Numbered from the stretch's first letter, positions 34,811 to 45,263 are shown. The stretch is 64,000 nt of DNA from Pseudomonas sp. SDI (GCF_003105155.1 NZ_QETK01000004.1:1-64000), one strand, 5' to 3'. Notes: generated by a model from the sequence alone, not told the origin. Program-made: numbers and translations.

Positions 34811-36397
34811 TTGATCTCCACCGCTAACATCACCATGCAGTTCGGTGCCAAGCCCTTGTTCGAGAACGTCTCGGTCAAGTTCAACAACGGCAACCGCTAC
34901 GGTCTCATCGGCGCCAATGGCTGCGGCAAGTCGACCTTCATGAAGATCCTCGGCGGCGACCTCGAGCCGTCCGGCGGCCAGGTCATGCTCGAGCCGAACG
35001 TCCGTCTGGGTAAACTGCGCCAGGACCAGTTCGCCTACGAAGAATTCACCGTGATCGACACCGTGATCATGGGCCATGAAGAACTCTACCGGGTCAAGGC
35101 CGAGCGCGATCGCATCTACTCGCTGCCGGAAATGACCGAAGAAGACGGCATGGCCGTCGCCGAACTGGAAACCGAGTTCGCCGAGATGGACGGCTACACC
35201 GCCGAATCCCGTGCCGGCGAGCTGCTGCTGGGCCTGGGTATTCCGCTGGAACAACATTTCGGCCCGATGACCGAAGTCGCCCCCGGCTGGAAACTGCGTG
35301 TGCTGCTGGCCCAGGCGCTGTTCTCCGACCCGGAAGTGCTGCTGCTCGACGAGCCAACCAACCACCTGGACATCAACACCATCCGCTGGCTGGAAACCAT
35401 TCTCACGGCGCGTAACAGCACCATGATCATCATTTCCCACGACCGGCACTTCCTGAACAGCGTCTGCACGCACATGGCCGACCTCGATTACGGCGAGCTG
35501 CGTCTGTTCCCGGGCAACTACGACGAGTACATGACCGCTGCCACGCAATCGCGCGAGCAACTGCTGTCGGACAACGCCAAGAAGAAAGCCCAGATCGCCG
35601 AACTGCAGACCTTCGTCAGCCGCTTCTCGGCCAACGCCTCGAAAGCCAAGCAGGCCACCTCCCGCGCCAAGCAGATCGACAAGATCCAGCTGGCCGAAGT
35701 CAAGCCGTCGAGCCGGGTCAGCCCGTTCATCCGCTTCGAACAGAACAAAAAGCTGCACCGCCAGGCCGTGACCATCGAGAAGATGTCCAAGGGCTTCGAC
35801 GGCAAGACCCTGTTCGAAAACTTCAGCTTCACCGTCGAAGCCGGCGAGCGCGTTGCGATCATCGGTCCGAACGGTATCGGCAAAACCACCCTGCTGCGCA
35901 CCCTGGTCGGTGAAATGACCCCGGACGCCGGCTCGGTAAAATGGACCGAAAGCGCCGAGCTGGGCTACTACGCCCAGGACCACGCCCACGACTTCGAAGA
36001 CGATGTCAGCCTGTTCGACTGGATGGGCCAGTGGACCCAAGGCGAGCAGATGATTCGCGGCACCTTGGGCCGGATGCTGTTCTCCAACGACGAGATCCTC
36101 AAGTCGGTGAAGGTGATTTCCGGTGGTGAACAAGGCCGCATGCTGTTCGGCAAACTGATCCTGCAAAAGCCGAACGTGCTGGTGATGGACGAACCGACCA
36201 ACCACCTGGACATGGAATCGATCGAGGCGCTCAACCTGGCGCTGGAAAACTACCCAGGCACGCTGATCTTCGTCAGCCACGACCGCGAGTTCGTGTCCTC
36301 GCTGGCCACCCGCATCATCGAACTGAGCCCAAGCGGCGTGACCGACTTCAGCGGCACCTACGATGACTACCTGCGGAGCCAGGGCGTGGTGATCTAA
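34811..36397 (+). CDS. ybiT: ABC-F family ATPase YbiT
   Basis: 528 residues from a TTG start, which is required to keep the conserved N-terminus ([20 protein letters not shown]); AGGTAAG lies just upstream. Two ABC cassettes: Walker [10 protein letters not shown] and GPNGIGKTT, Walker [12 protein letters not shown] and [11 protein letters not shown], with the linker [20 protein letters not shown] between. Near identical architecture to E. coli YbiT (530 residues). ABC-F proteins bind the ribosomal E site and relieve stalled translation. A phage integrase relic ends 20 bases upstream, so the insertion came close to its promoter. Confidence 0.95.
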   Translation: MISTANITMQFGAKPLFENVSVKFNNGNRYGLIGANGCGKSTFMKILGGDLEPSGGQVMLEPNVRLGKLRQDQFAYEEFTVIDTVIMGHEELYRVKAERDRIYSLPEMTEEDGMAVAELETEFAEMDGYTAESRAGELLLGLGIPLEQHFGPMTEVAPGWKLRVLLAQALFSDPEVLLLDEPTNHLDINTIRWLETILTARNSTMIIISHDRHFLNSVCTHMADLDYGELRLFPGNYDEYMTAATQSREQLLSDNAKKKAQIAELQTFVSRFSANASKAKQATSRAKQIDKIQLAEVKPSSRVSPFIRFEQNKKLHRQAVTIEKMSKGFDGKTLFENFSFTVEAGERVAIIGPNGIGKTTLLRTLVGEMTPDAGSVKWTESAELGYYAQDHAHDFEDDVSLFDWMGQWTQGEQMIRGTLGRMLFSNDEILKSVKVISGGEQGRMLFGKLILQKPNVLVMDEPTNHLDMESIEALNLALENYPGTLIFVSHDREFVSSLATRIIELSPSGVTDFSGTYDDYLRSQGVVI

Positions 36398-36416
36398 AGC
36401 GTAGTAAACGCCTGTT

Positions 36417-36445
36417 TGTGGGAGCCCGCCTCGCGGGCTCCCACA
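36417..36445. repeat. REP-like hairpin after ybiT
   Basis: TGTGGGAGCCCGC-ctc-GCGGGCTCCCACA, a perfect palindrome 20 bases after the ybiT stop. A REP relative, and it may work as a transcription end or 3' stabiliser. Confidence 0.7.
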
Positions 36446-36560
36446 GCACGGTTCAAGGCAGTAGAACGCGCACCTGTAAAAACTCATTAGCCTGCTTTCT
36501 TTTATTCCCTTCCCCGGCCATCATGAGCGCTCTCCTCCCGCCGACCCGCGAACGAGCCCC

Positions 36561-37751
36561 ATGACTGCCCCGGCACCTGCTGCACCGCCTAGCGCCAGCG
36601 TCACCCTGCAGATCCTCTCGATCGTCTTCTACACCTTCATCGCCTTCCTCTGCATTGGCCTGCCGATTGCCGTGCTGCCTGGGCATGTCCACGACCAGCT
36701 GGGTTTCAGCGCCGTCATTGCCGGCCTGACCATCGGCCTGCAGTACCTCAGCACCTTGCTCAGCCGGCCCATGGCCGGGCGCCTGGCCGATAGCCTTGGG
36801 ACCAAGCGGGTGATCGTCTACGGCCTGCTCGGGATTGCCGCCGCAGGTGCGCTGACCTGGGCCTCGGCGCTGCTGGTCAGCCTGCCGGCGATCAGCCTAC
36901 TGGTGCTGCTGGTCGGCCGTGTGCTACTGGGCATCGCCCAGGGTCTGATCGGCGTCGGCACGCTCAGTTGGGGCATCGGCGAGGTTGGCGCCGAACACAC
37001 CGCGCGAGTGATTTCCTGGAACGGCATCGCCTCGTACGGCGCCATCGCCATCGGTGCGCCGCTGGGCGTACTGCTGACCAGCACGCTGAGCTTCGCCAGC
37101 CTGGGCATCGGCCTGCTGCTGCTCGCCGGCATGGCCCTGGTCATCGTGCGCAACAAACCCTCGCTGCCGCTGATGCGCGGCGAGCGCCTGCCGTTCTGGG
37201 CCGCCTTCGCCCGGGTCGCACCCTGTGGCGCCAGCCTGACGCTGGCCTCAATCGGCTACGGTAGCCTGACCACCTTCGTCACCCTGTTCTATCTGGAGCG
37301 CGGCTGGAGTGGCGCCGCCTGGTGCCTCAGCGCCTTCGGCATCTGTTTCATCCTGTCGCGCCTGCTGTTCGTCAACGCGGTCAATCAATACGGTGGCTAC
37401 CGGGTGGCCATTGTCTGCATGGCCGTCGAGGCGCTGGGCCTGAGCCTGCTCTGGTTGGCGCCATCTCCCGCGCTGGCCCTGCTCGGTGCCGGGCTGACCG
37501 GCTTTGGCCTGTCGCTGGTGTACCCGGCACTGGGCGTCGAAGCGATCAAACAGGTACCCAGCAGCAGCCGCGGCGCCGGCCTGGGGGCCTATGCAGTGTT
37601 CTTCGACCTGGCCCTGGCGATTGCCGGACCGTTGATGGGCATGGTTGCCGCGCAGCTCGGCTACGCCTGGATCTTCTGCGTTGCCGCCCTGCTCTCGCTG
37701 GCCGGCGTCGGCCTGAGCACAGTACTGCTCAAACGCAGCCAGGCTCACTGA
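36561..37751 (+). CDS. MFS transporter, YhhS family
   Basis: 396 residues, 12 membrane helices. MFS motif A between helices 2 and 3 reads GLQYLSTLLSRPMAGRLADSLGTKR, which is the YhhS signature; a second copy is degenerate (RLLFVNAVNQYGGYR). Family members export arabinose, drugs or glyphosate-like compounds; substrate here unknown. It overlaps the convergent hydrolase gene by 7 bases. Confidence 0.9.
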   Translation: MTAPAPAAPPSASVTLQILSIVFYTFIAFLCIGLPIAVLPGHVHDQLGFSAVIAGLTIGLQYLSTLLSRPMAGRLADSLGTKRVIVYGLLGIAAAGALTWASALLVSLPAISLLVLLVGRVLLGIAQGLIGVGTLSWGIGEVGAEHTARVISWNGIASYGAIAIGAPLGVLLTSTLSFASLGIGLLLLAGMALVIVRNKPSLPLMRGERLPFWAAFARVAPCGASLTLASIGYGSLTTFVTLFYLERGWSGAAWCLSAFGICFILSRLLFVNAVNQYGGYRVAIVCMAVEALGLSLLWLAPSPALALLGAGLTGFGLSLVYPALGVEAIKQVPSSSRGAGLGAYAVFFDLALAIAGPLMGMVAAQLGYAWIFCVAALLSLAGVGLSTVLLKRSQAH

Positions 37752-38776
37752 TCGGCCGTGTGCAAGCCGGCCCGGTTCGGTTTGCCCAGGGCGCGGTTGA
37801 AAAAGCGCGTGGCTTCGGCCTGCAGGCTCAGGTGAATGCCAGCGCGGTCGACACCGTCCGGGTCGTTGCACAGCGCGGCCATGCGCGCGCGCTGTTCGTC
37901 GTCGCAGGGCGCCATGAACACAAAATGCCCGGCACCGGCCAGCCGCTTGTAGTCCGGCGAGATCGGCAGCTTGCGCGCCAGGGCCTCGGCGTTCTTGTCG
38001 ATGGCCAGTAACTGGTCGCGGTCACCGCTGTAGATCAGCGTCGGCACTTGCACATCGGCCAGGCTCTGACGGCCGAACATCAGGCTTAACGGTGCCATCA
38101 GCAGCAAGGCGCGTACGCGGGGATCGGCCTCGGGCAGCAGATCGTCGCGATCGGCGATCAGTTCACCGCGCATCTTGCAGGCGTCGCCGTCCAGCGGACG
38201 CTCCTGGCAGTAACGGCGCAAGCGTTTCAGATCGGGCCGCGCGCCGGACAGGATCAAGGCCGTCTCGCCACCTGCCGAATAGCCGATCATGCCGACCTGC
38301 TCGACGCTCACATAGGGGGATAGCAGCGCGTCCGCCAACGTTGCGCTGATCGCCGCACTGATCTGCAGCGGCCGGCCATAGAGGTTGCTCAGGGTGCCCA
38401 GGCGGCTGTGGTCGTGGGCGTTGTCACCGGGGTGGATGACCGCCACCACCACGAAACCGCGCCGTGCCAGCGCGGTGGCCAGGTCGTGCAACGCCAGCGG
38501 GGTGCCGGTGTTGCCGTGAGACAGCATCAGCAGCGGGAAGCGCCCAATCGCCACCGGCGAGCCTTCGACAGCGTCGATGCGATAGCCGTCAATCGTGCTC
38601 CGGTGATCGGCGCCGGTGGACGGGTAGAACGCCAGGGCCTGCATCGGCTGGTTATCCAGTGGGTCGGCAAACGTCATGCGGTGCAGGCCCACGCTCCAGT
38701 GCTGGGCGGGTTCGGCGTGCACCGAAACACAGCCGCCGATCAGCAATAGCATCAAAACCGCGCGTACCCGCCACAT
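37745..38776 (-). CDS. Secreted alpha/beta hydrolase (dienelactone hydrolase-like)
   Basis: 343 residues. Signal peptide MWRVRAVLMLLLIGGCVSVHA; LIGGC could be a lipobox, or VHA a signal peptidase I site. Catalytic elements: oxyanion HGNTGTP, nucleophile elbow GYSAGG (Ser), Asp in YSGDRDQL and His in GAGHFVFM. Several Cys pairs suggest disulfides in the periplasm. Substrate unknown. Tail overlaps the MFS gene by 7 bases. Confidence 0.85.
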   Translation of the reverse strand: MWRVRAVLMLLLIGGCVSVHAEPAQHWSVGLHRMTFADPLDNQPMQALAFYPSTGADHRSTIDGYRIDAVEGSPVAIGRFPLLMLSHGNTGTPLALHDLATALARRGFVVVAVIHPGDNAHDHSRLGTLSNLYGRPLQISAAISATLADALLSPYVSVEQVGMIGYSAGGETALILSGARPDLKRLRRYCQERPLDGDACKMRGELIADRDDLLPEADPRVRALLLMAPLSLMFGRQSLADVQVPTLIYSGDRDQLLAIDKNAEALARKLPISPDYKRLAGAGHFVFMAPCDDEQRARMAALCNDPDGVDRAGIHLSLQAEATRFFNRALGKPNRAGLHTADQ

Positions 38777-38862
38777 GCTCTTTCACCTTGAACGGCCGGC
38801 CATGCTGCCAAACCAAGTTGAAGCATAGATCGGGCCATGCTGGCGAAGATGAAATCCAGATG

Positions 38863-38895
38863 AAAAAACCGACTGCCGGGCAAGCCGGCAGTCGG
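38863..38895 (-). terminator. Terminator of azoR
   Basis: On the minus strand CCGACTGCCGGC ... GCCGGCAGTCGG-type stem with short loop is followed by TTTTTT, 24 bases after the azoR stop. Confidence 0.85.
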
Positions 38896-38918
38896 TTTCG
38901 GGTGTAACGCAGTCAACC

Positions 38919-39530
38919 TCAGGCGGCGACGAACAACTCGCTGTCGATCTGCGCCTGGGCCGCCTGCAAGGCTTGCTTGCGCGGCTCTTCACCGTAGGCC
39001 AGGCCGTGGGCACGGACGAACTCGACGTTGGTGATGCCGATGAAGCCGAGGAACACTTTCAGGAAGTCTTCATGGCCAACGCCGGTTGGCTGCCCCTGGT
39101 GCAGGCCGCCGGCGGTCGATACCACGATCACCTTCTTGTTACCGCACAACCCTTCCGGGCCGGCTTCGCTGTAACGGAAGGTCTTGCCGGCCACGGCGAC
39201 ACGGTCGATCCAGGCCTTGAGCTGGGTTGGAATGGAGAAGTTGTACATCGGCGCAGCAATCACCACCGCGTCGGCGTCGAGAAACTCCTGCAAGGTCTCG
39301 CTGCTCAGCTTGGCTTCGTGCTGCTGGGCGGCATCACGCATTGCTTCCGGAGTGCCGGCAGCCACCAGGGTGGCGGCGGAAAAGTGGCTGATCGCGTCGG
39401 CGGCCAGGTCACGGTAGATCACCTCGGCAGTTGGCTCGGCAGCGGTCCAGGCCTCGACCACGCTGCGGCTGAGCTGACGGGAAGCGGAATTGTCGCCGAG
39501 GATGCTCGAGTCGATGTGCAACAGTTTCAT
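38919..39530 (-). CDS. azoR: FMN-dependent NADH-azoreductase
   Basis: 203 residues. Flavodoxin-like fold of Azo[21 protein letters not shown] (FMN phosphate loop), [19 protein letters not shown] (95-113) and STAGGLHQG. Reduces quinones and azo bonds with NADH through FMN in the cytoplasm. AGGAGAG precedes the ATG. Divergent from a LysR regulator whose operator lies between them, implying paired control. Confidence 0.95.
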   Translation of the reverse strand: MKLLHIDSSILGDNSASRQLSRSVVEAWTAAEPTAEVIYRDLAADAISHFSAATLVAAGTPEAMRDAAQQHEAKLSSETLQEFLDADAVVIAAPMYNFSIPTQLKAWIDRVAVAGKTFRYSEAGPEGLCGNKKVIVVSTAGGLHQGQPTGVGHEDFLKVFLGFIGITNVEFVRAHGLAYGEEPRKQALQAAQAQIDSELFVAA

Positions 39531-39620
39531 GGGGCTCTCCTGAATGGGGACCGCGGTGCGGCGATCACGATGGAGGTAATCCTACCGATGCCACGAATAG
39601 CTGATAAGCTGGCAAAAATG

Positions 39621-39641
39621 TATCAGTTCGTTCCACTGATA
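39621..39641. promoter_or_regulatory. Putative LysR operator between azoR and its regulator
   Basis: TATCAG-N9-CTGATA inverted repeat (T-N11-A type core), with an additional CTGATA half at 39601-39606. It lies immediately before the regulator start. Confidence 0.6.
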
Positions 39642-39658
39642 GAACAATGGGTCATTTC

Positions 39659-40567
39659 ATGCAGGATCTGAACGATCTTTTCTACTTCGCCCGGGTGGTC
39701 GAGGCCGGTGGTTTTGCCGCCGCCGGACGCTTGCTGGGGATTCCCAAGTCGCGCTTGTCGCGGCGTATTGCCGAGCTGGAAGAGCGCCTCGGTACCCGCC
39801 TGTTACAGCGCACCACACGTAAACTGAAGCTGACCGCAGTTGGCGAGCGCTACCTGCGCCATTGCCAAGCGATGTTGCTGGAGGCGGAGATGGCCGACGA
39901 GGCGGTCGCCAGCATGACCAGCGAACCGCGCGGGCGCTTGCGGGTTTCGTGCCCGGTGGGCCTGGCGCATGAGTTCCTGCCGGCGGTGATCAGCCGGTTT
40001 CTCGCCCAGTATCCGCAGGTGCAGTTGGACATGGTCCTGCTCAACCGGCGGGTCGACCTGATCAGTGAAGGTATCGACGTTGCTCTGCGCGTACGCGACC
40101 TGGGCGACGAAGACCCGAGTCTGGTCACCCGTCGGCTGCGCCAGGCCAAGTTGATGCTGGTGGCCACTCCGGCGTTCGTTGCCGAGCAGCAGATCAGTAC
40201 CCCCGCCGACCTGAACAACGCGCCCGTGCTTGGCGCGGTGGAGTCCGACCGGCTAGTGCACCTGCGCCTGCTCGATGCGCAGGGCAACAAGCACGACCTG
40301 ACGCTGGAAGCGCGACTGGCGGTGGACGATTTTGTCGTGCGTAAGGCGGCAACGCTGGCCGGACTGGGCTTTACCGCACTGCCGATCATGCACTGCGAGG
40401 CCGAGCTGGCCAGCGGCGAACTGGTGCAGTTGCTGCCAGACTGGTCGATGCCCAGCGGTTATCTGCAAGCGGTGTACCCGCATCGGCGTGGCGTGCTGCC
40501 GGCGCTGCGGGCCTGGATCGACCATCTGGTGGCAAGTTTCGAGGAATGTGGAGAACGCTATGTCTGA
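39659..40567 (+). CDS. LysR-family regulator divergent from azoR
   Basis: 302 residues from ATG 39659 (MQDLNDLFYFARVVEAGGFA); an ATG at 39647 would add four residues. N-terminal winged helix-turn-helix (FAAAGRLLGIPKSRLSRRIAELE), C-terminal substrate-binding fold. Belongs to the CrgA/DsdC-like group that controls an adjacent divergent oxidoreductase, and the inverted repeat in the gap is a fitting site. Its stop overlaps the next gene by 8 bases. Confidence 0.9.
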   Translation: MQDLNDLFYFARVVEAGGFAAAGRLLGIPKSRLSRRIAELEERLGTRLLQRTTRKLKLTAVGERYLRHCQAMLLEAEMADEAVASMTSEPRGRLRVSCPVGLAHEFLPAVISRFLAQYPQVQLDMVLLNRRVDLISEGIDVALRVRDLGDEDPSLVTRRLRQAKLMLVATPAFVAEQQISTPADLNNAPVLGAVESDRLVHLRLLDAQGNKHDLTLEARLAVDDFVVRKAATLAGLGFTALPIMHCEAELASGELVQLLPDWSMPSGYLQAVYPHRRGVLPALRAWIDHLVASFEECGERYV

Positions 40568-40919
40568 ACGGCCAATGAACGAAGATGAGGTGGTAGCGCT
40601 GTGCCTGAGTTTGCCGGGGGCGCGAGAAGACTACAAATGGGGCGGCGTGCGCGTGTTTTCGGTGGCGGGCAACAAGATGTTCGCCGTGCTGGACCTGGCC
40701 GCTGCCGGGTTGTCGTTCAAAGTCGATAGCACGCTGTTTCTCGGCTATGTCGATCGCCCCGGTGTGCGCCCGGCACCGTATCTGGCACGGGCCCATTGGA
40801 TCAGCGTGGCGCCGCCCTACGCGCTGGGGCGCGCGGAGCTGGAGGAACTGCTTCGGCGCTCTCATCGACTGGTGGTGAGCCGGCTACCCAAACGGGTGCA
40901 AGTCGGGTTGTTGCAGTAG
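40560..40919 (+). CDS. MmcQ/YjbR family protein
   Basis: 119 residues; ATG 40560 lies inside the end of the LysR gene with GGAGAA 6 bases upstream, so translation is coupled. LPGAREDYKWGGVRVFSVAGNKMFAVLD and RAHWISV ... ELEELLRRSHRLV are typical of the MmcQ/YjbR fold (CyaY-like, putative DNA binding). Function not established. Confidence 0.88.
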   Translation: MSERPMNEDEVVALCLSLPGAREDYKWGGVRVFSVAGNKMFAVLDLAAAGLSFKVDSTLFLGYVDRPGVRPAPYLARAHWISVAPPYALGRAELEELLRRSHRLVVSRLPKRVQVGLLQ

Positions 40920-41083
40920 TCCGGGGTTGATCTGCTTCAACGACATAATTGCCACGTTCAACTGCGCATCGGCTCTTGTTCTGAGCGTGCTTCGCGCCAT
41001 CTGAACGCAACGATGCCAACCTGGCAGCCACCGACTCACACGCTGGCTGCCGGGTTGGACGTTAACCACCGGCTTGCAGATCA

Positions 41084-41111
41084 CCCCCCGTAAGCCCGGT
41101 ATTACGGGGGG
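41084..41111. other. Perfect 10-base-pair hairpin
   Basis: CCCCCCGTAA and TTACGGGGGG around an 8-base loop, between the MmcQ gene and the Dyp peroxidase. No T-run on either side. The rest of the 265-base gap shows no gene. Confidence 0.5.
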
Positions 41112-41185
41112 AGGAATCAATCCACCCACTCTGCGCCTTACCGGCCTGGCGCGACACCGGCGCCCACGCGCGGGCAGCCCACAGG

Positions 41186-42136
41186 TTAGCCTGGCTCGCG
41201 CTCTGCCAGTTCTTCGAGCAAATCGGCCGATGGCACGAAGAACAGGCCGCCGGTCACCGCCGTGCTGAAGTCCAGCAGGCGGTCGTAGTTACCCACCGGC
41301 TTGCCGACGAACATGTTCTCCAGCATCTGCTCGATCGGCTGCGGCGAGCGCGCGTAACCGATGAAGTAGGTGCCGAACTCGCCGACGCCAGGGCGACCGA
41401 ACGGCATGTTGTCGCGCAGGATCTTCACTTCTTCGCCGTTTTCTTCGATCACCGTCAGGCTGCTGTGCGAGCAGCTTGGCTTGACGTCGTCGGCCAGTTC
41501 GATGTCGGACAGTTTGGTCCGGCCGATGACCCGCTCCTGGGCCTCGACCGACAGCGCGTTCCATTCGCCCATCTTGTGCAGGTACTTCTGCACCAGCACG
41601 TAGCTGCCCTGGACGAACTCGGGGTCTTCATCACCGACCAGGGTGAAGCGCTCGATCTTGCGCCCGGTCGGGTTCTCCGTACCGTCGACGAAGCCGATGA
41701 TGCTGCGCATGTCGAAGTAGCGGAAGCCCTGCACTTCATCGACCACCGCAACGGCGTCGCCCAGCGCAGCCATCAACTGGGTGGCCAGTTCGAAGCACAG
41801 GTCCATCTGCTCGGCACGGATGTGCAGGAGGATATCGCCCGGCGTCGCTACGGCACGGCGGCCGTCTACGCCGAACTCGCGGAACGGGTGCAGGTTGGCG
41901 GGGCGTGGGCCGCCGAACAGGCGATCCCAGGCATCCGAGCCAAAGCCGCAGACACAGGACAGGTTGCCATCCGGCACGCGCTTGCCGACCGAGCGGGTGA
42001 GCCCGGCGACATCGGCGCACCAGCCGCGTACAGTCTCGGCGGCTTCGGCGCCGGGCGCCAGGGTGGCGACGATGAAGATCGCGCTGCGGGTGATAGGGCT
42101 GCAAACGGATTGTGCTTCGATAAGGTCGTTGGCCAT
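41186..42136 (-). CDS. Dyp-type heme peroxidase
   Basis: 316 residues. The family signature GFVDGTENPTGR carries the distal catalytic Asp (GxxDG), with GSYVLVQKYLHKMGEWN after it and GTYFIGYARSP near the C-terminus. Cytoplasmic, no signal or Tat motif. Oxidises dyes, phenolics or porphyrinogens with H2O2. Class B by size and motifs. No encapsulin gene is adjacent, which some class B members need for packaging. Confidence 0.92.
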   Translation of the reverse strand: MANDLIEAQSVCSPITRSAIFIVATLAPGAEAAETVRGWCADVAGLTRSVGKRVPDGNLSCVCGFGSDAWDRLFGGPRPANLHPFREFGVDGRRAVATPGDILLHIRAEQMDLCFELATQLMAALGDAVAVVDEVQGFRYFDMRSIIGFVDGTENPTGRKIERFTLVGDEDPEFVQGSYVLVQKYLHKMGEWNALSVEAQERVIGRTKLSDIELADDVKPSCSHSSLTVIEENGEEVKILRDNMPFGRPGVGEFGTYFIGYARSPQPIEQMLENMFVGKPVGNYDRLLDFSTAVTGGLFFVPSADLLEELAEREPG

Positions 42137-42686
42137 TGCTGCGTGCTTTTACTGTGGTAGCGGAGAAAGCGTGGACTGTAGCAGAGACACCCAGCGTTGA
42201 CAGTGTCTGTGTGCCACCTGTGGCCGCCGGCGTTCATGAACAGCGAAGCGGCATCACCTGGCAAGTCCATGCAGACAGAGCAGAACCGCTGGTAAACCTG
42301 CCGTCCAGCCGACCGATGGCCTGGCGCACAATCAACGCTGGTGAATGCCGTGGTATCCAAGGCGATCGACCAATCTTCAGCCTCACTGTTACGGCTGAAC
42401 TTCAGTTGGTGGGTAATACCGCTGCGAGCGCCAATGGCAGCGTTGAGAATATGAATCACGTAATACAGGTCTTGCTGACCGAGCCAGAAAGAACCGCCAC
42501 AAGCTTTCCGCCGGCGTTGCCGGAGGATCCGACGAGCGGTTCAAATGAAATTGAACATTTCCCTGCCTCAAGCGCTCTGGGCCGGCACTGATAGTCTGCG
42601 CAAGGTCCCCGCCAGCGGCGTTCTCCTTTACACTATCGCCCCTTCGGCGCAGCCCCTTCTGCGCCCAATCGATTAAGCCCAAGCCC
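42137..42686. other. 550-base gap between Dyp peroxidase and TSUP transporter
   Basis: No recognised gene. The first 60 bases should hold the peroxidase promoter. A minus-strand stretch (about 42595-42137) is open and reads DLYYVIHILNAAIGARSGIT and on, but third-position GC is low and no family or ribosome site is evident. It may be a decayed gene. Confidence 0.4.
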
Positions 42687-43466
42687 ATGCCTTTCGAACT
42701 CAGCGTAGACCTCACCACCCTCGCCATTCTCGCCGCAGTCGCTTTCGTCGCCGGTTTCATTGACGCCATTGCCGGCGGCGGTGGCCTGCTCACCACGCCG
42801 GCGCTGCTTACCGCCGGTATGCCGCCGCACCTGGTGCTCGGCACCAACAAACTCAGCTCGACCTTCGGCTCGGCCACCGCCAGTTTCACCTACTACCGAC
42901 GCAAGCTGTTTCACCCGGCACAATGGCGTCATGCGCTGGTTGGCACCCTGATTGGCGCCCTGCTCGGCGCGGTGATCGCCCATTATCTGCCCGCCGAATG
43001 GCTGAACAAGATGCTGCCGGTGATCGTCTTTGCCTGTGGCGTGTACCTGCTGTTCGGCGGCACGCCAAAAGCACCGCTGGACGCCGATGTGCCGGTGAAA
43101 AAGAAATGGCAGTTGCCGCAGGGCTTTACCCTGGGCTTCTACGATGGCGTCGCCGGCCCCGGCACCGGCGCGTTCTGGACGGTCAGTTCGCTGCTGCTGT
43201 ACCCCATCGACCTGGTCAAGGCCAGCGGTGTGGCACGCAGCATGAACTTCGTCAGCAATGCCGCCGCGCTCTCGGTGTTCATCTTCTCCGGTCAGGTGGA
43301 CTGGCTGGTCGGCCTTTCGATGGGCTCGGCGCTGATGGTCGGTGCGTTCTTCGGTGCACGTACCGCCATCAGCGGCGGTAGCAAGTTCATCCGCCCGGTG
43401 TTCATCACCGTGGTGCTGGCGCTGACCGTGCGCCTAGCGTGGCAGCACTGGTTCGGCCAGGCCTAA
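42687..43466 (+). CDS. TSUP family membrane transporter (TauE/SafE type)
   Basis: 259 residues, 7-8 membrane helices. N-terminal motif [21 protein letters not shown] and the second-half [14 protein letters not shown] are the duplicated TSUP signatures. Family members export sulfite, sulfoacetate or related anions; substrate unknown. Converges on nudC with a 33-base overlap. Confidence 0.92.
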   Translation: MPFELSVDLTTLAILAAVAFVAGFIDAIAGGGGLLTTPALLTAGMPPHLVLGTNKLSSTFGSATASFTYYRRKLFHPAQWRHALVGTLIGALLGAVIAHYLPAEWLNKMLPVIVFACGVYLLFGGTPKAPLDADVPVKKKWQLPQGFTLGFYDGVAGPGTGAFWTVSSLLLYPIDLVKASGVARSMNFVSNAAALSVFIFSGQVDWLVGLSMGSALMVGAFFGARTAISGGSKFIRPVFITVVLALTVRLAWQHWFGQA

Positions 43467-44264
43467 ACGCCGCGCCACGTACAGGTCGATCAGGTAGCGG
43501 GCAATCGAGCGCCCCGCCGGCAATGGCGGCAGCGCATCGACCCGGAACCACTGGGCGTCCTCGATTTCGTCCGGCTGCATGACGATCTCGCCAGCGGCAT
43601 ATTCGGCATGGAAGCCAAGCATCATCGAATGCGGGAACGGCCAGCACTGGCTGCCGACGTACTGGATGTTCTGCACCTCGAGCGCCACTTCCTCGCGCAC
43701 TTCGCGCACCAGGCAATCCTCAGCCGACTCGCCCGGCTCGGCAAAACCGGCCAGGGTGCTGTACACCCCGCTGACGAAGCGCGGCGAGCGCGCCAGAAGG
43801 ATTTCATCGCCACGGGTAATCAGCACGATCATGCTCGGCGAAATGCGCGGGTAGCTGCGCAGCTCGCAGGGCTGGCAGTACATCGCCCGCTCCCAGTGGA
43901 TCTGCTGCATCGGCTGACCACAACTGCCGCAGAAGCGATGCTCACGGGCCCAGGTGCCGATCTGCGCGGCGTAGCCGAGAATGGTGTAAGTGTCGAAGTC
44001 GCCTTCGAGCATGAACTGACGCAGGCCGCGCCAGCTGCAGCCGGCCACCGGCTGCACGGCGCGCAGTTCGAGCAGGAACACCGGCTGGCCATCGTAATGG
44101 CCGATGCCGTGTTCGCAAAGGATGTCGAGGTCCTGGCGCTTGAGCCAGTCGCGCGGGAACAGTGCGCCGTTGTCGTCCACCAGGAAGCCTTCGGCACTGC
44201 GGGCAACCGCCCAGCCGCCGGTGATCGTCGTATCCAGTACCGCAGTGCTCCAGCGCGCTGACAT
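43434..44264 (-). CDS. nudC: NAD+ diphosphatase / RNA deNADding enzyme NudC
   Basis: 276 residues. Zinc ribbon Cys pairs CGSCG and CQPC (about 112-132), Nudix box [23 protein letters not shown], followed by the NudC-specific SQCWPFPHS motif (normally SQPWPFPxS; the first Pro is Cys here). Hydrolyses NAD(H) and removes NAD caps from RNA 5' ends. Tail overlaps the TSUP gene by 33 bases. Confidence 0.95.
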   Translation of the reverse strand: MSARWSTAVLDTTITGGWAVARSAEGFLVDDNGALFPRDWLKRQDLDILCEHGIGHYDGQPVFLLELRAVQPVAGCSWRGLRQFMLEGDFDTYTILGYAAQIGTWAREHRFCGSCGQPMQQIHWERAMYCQPCELRSYPRISPSMIVLITRGDEILLARSPRFVSGVYSTLAGFAEPGESAEDCLVREVREEVALEVQNIQYVGSQCWPFPHSMMLGFHAEYAAGEIVMQPDEIEDAQWFRVDALPPLPAGRSIARYLIDLYVARRLGLAEPVLPR

Positions 44265-44298
44265 GTTGCCGTTCCTTAATGACTCGGCGACTGGAGGG

Positions 44299-45111
44299 TC
44301 AGTCGTCGAAAGTCGGTTTCTGTTTGCTCATACCGGCGGCCACGGCCACCCGCAGATCGGTGGATTGCAGCATGGCGGCGTTCCAGGTAGCGATATAGTC
44401 CAGACCGTCGTCGATCCGGTGGTCGCGCATGTAGCTGAGCATTTCCTTGGTGCCGGCCACGGCAAGCGGAGATTTTGCGGCAATTTCGCTGGCGATGGCA
44501 AAGACTCCGTCGAGCAGGCTGGCCTGATCGGCATACACCCGGTTCACCAGGCCGATCTGCCGCGCTTCTTCGGCGTCGATATGCCGCCCGGTATAGGCCA
44601 GCTCACGCAGGATGCCGTCGCCGATGATGCGTGGCAGGCGTTGCAGGGTCCCGACATCGGCGGCCATGCCCATGTCGATTTCCTTGATCGAAAACTGCGC
44701 GTCGCCAGCGGCGTAGCGCATGTCGCAGGCGGCGATCAGGTCGATCGCGCCGCCCAGGCAGTAGCCCTGAATGGCCGCCAGGACCGGTTTGCGGCAATTG
44801 TCGACGGCAGTGAACGAGGCCTGCATCTGCAGGATCTTGCGCCGCAGCAGGCGCGCGTTGCGGCCAACGTCCTTGCCCAGTTCGTTGGCCACCGAGGCCA
44901 GCAGCATCAGGTCGATACCCGAAGAGAAGTGCTTGCCGGCGCCGCTGATCACCACCACGCGCACGGCGTCGGTGTCGTCGATCCATTTGAAGATCTCGAC
45001 GATCTCGCTCCAGAACGCCGCGTTCATCGCATTGATCTTTTCCGGACGGTTGATCTGCACGTGGGCGATGTTGTTCGTCAGTTCGACCTTGAACGCGCTG
45101 TAGTCGGTCAC
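44299..45111 (-). CDS. Crotonase, probable delta3,5-delta2,4-dienoyl-CoA isomerase
   Basis: 270 residues. Oxyanion-hole motifs FSSGIDL and [22 protein letters not shown]; the segment [20 protein letters not shown] closely matches ECH1-type dienoyl-CoA isomerases, where the Asp of EVDxGLAADVG is catalytic. Acts in beta-oxidation of odd-position unsaturated fatty acids. Could also be a plain enoyl-CoA hydratase, but the second hydratase Glu is not present. Single gene, GGAG upstream. Confidence 0.88.
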   Translation of the reverse strand: MTDYSAFKVELTNNIAHVQINRPEKINAMNAAFWSEIVEIFKWIDDTDAVRVVVISGAGKHFSSGIDLMLLASVANELGKDVGRNARLLRRKILQMQASFTAVDNCRKPVLAAIQGYCLGGAIDLIAACDMRYAAGDAQFSIKEIDMGMAADVGTLQRLPRIIGDGILRELAYTGRHIDAEEARQIGLVNRVYADQASLLDGVFAIASEIAAKSPLAVAGTKEMLSYMRDHRIDDGLDYIATWNAAMLQSTDLRVAVAAGMSKQKPTFDD

Positions 45112-45263
45112 GGGGGCTCTCCTTGGGCTGAGGTCAGTGGGGTCGCCGGACTATATCGCACTCGTGAGACCGCACTTGTGCCAAAACCGGGACTTTGCGT
45201 CCTTGATCTTGGCCCGCGCTTGGGGCAAGTTGCGCAGCTGTTGAATTATAAGGAAACATTTTC

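Noticed and set aside
40920..41129. Minus-strand frame ending ADAQLNVAIMSLKQINPGLL, vaguely like small YjfB-type proteins
   Set aside because: The upstream part is not protein-like and it contains the hairpin at 41084; too weak to call.
42137..42595. Possible minus-strand protein reading DLYYVIHILNAAIGARSGIT
   Set aside because: No start, ribosome site or family; codon bias is weak. Kept only as a note in the gap description.
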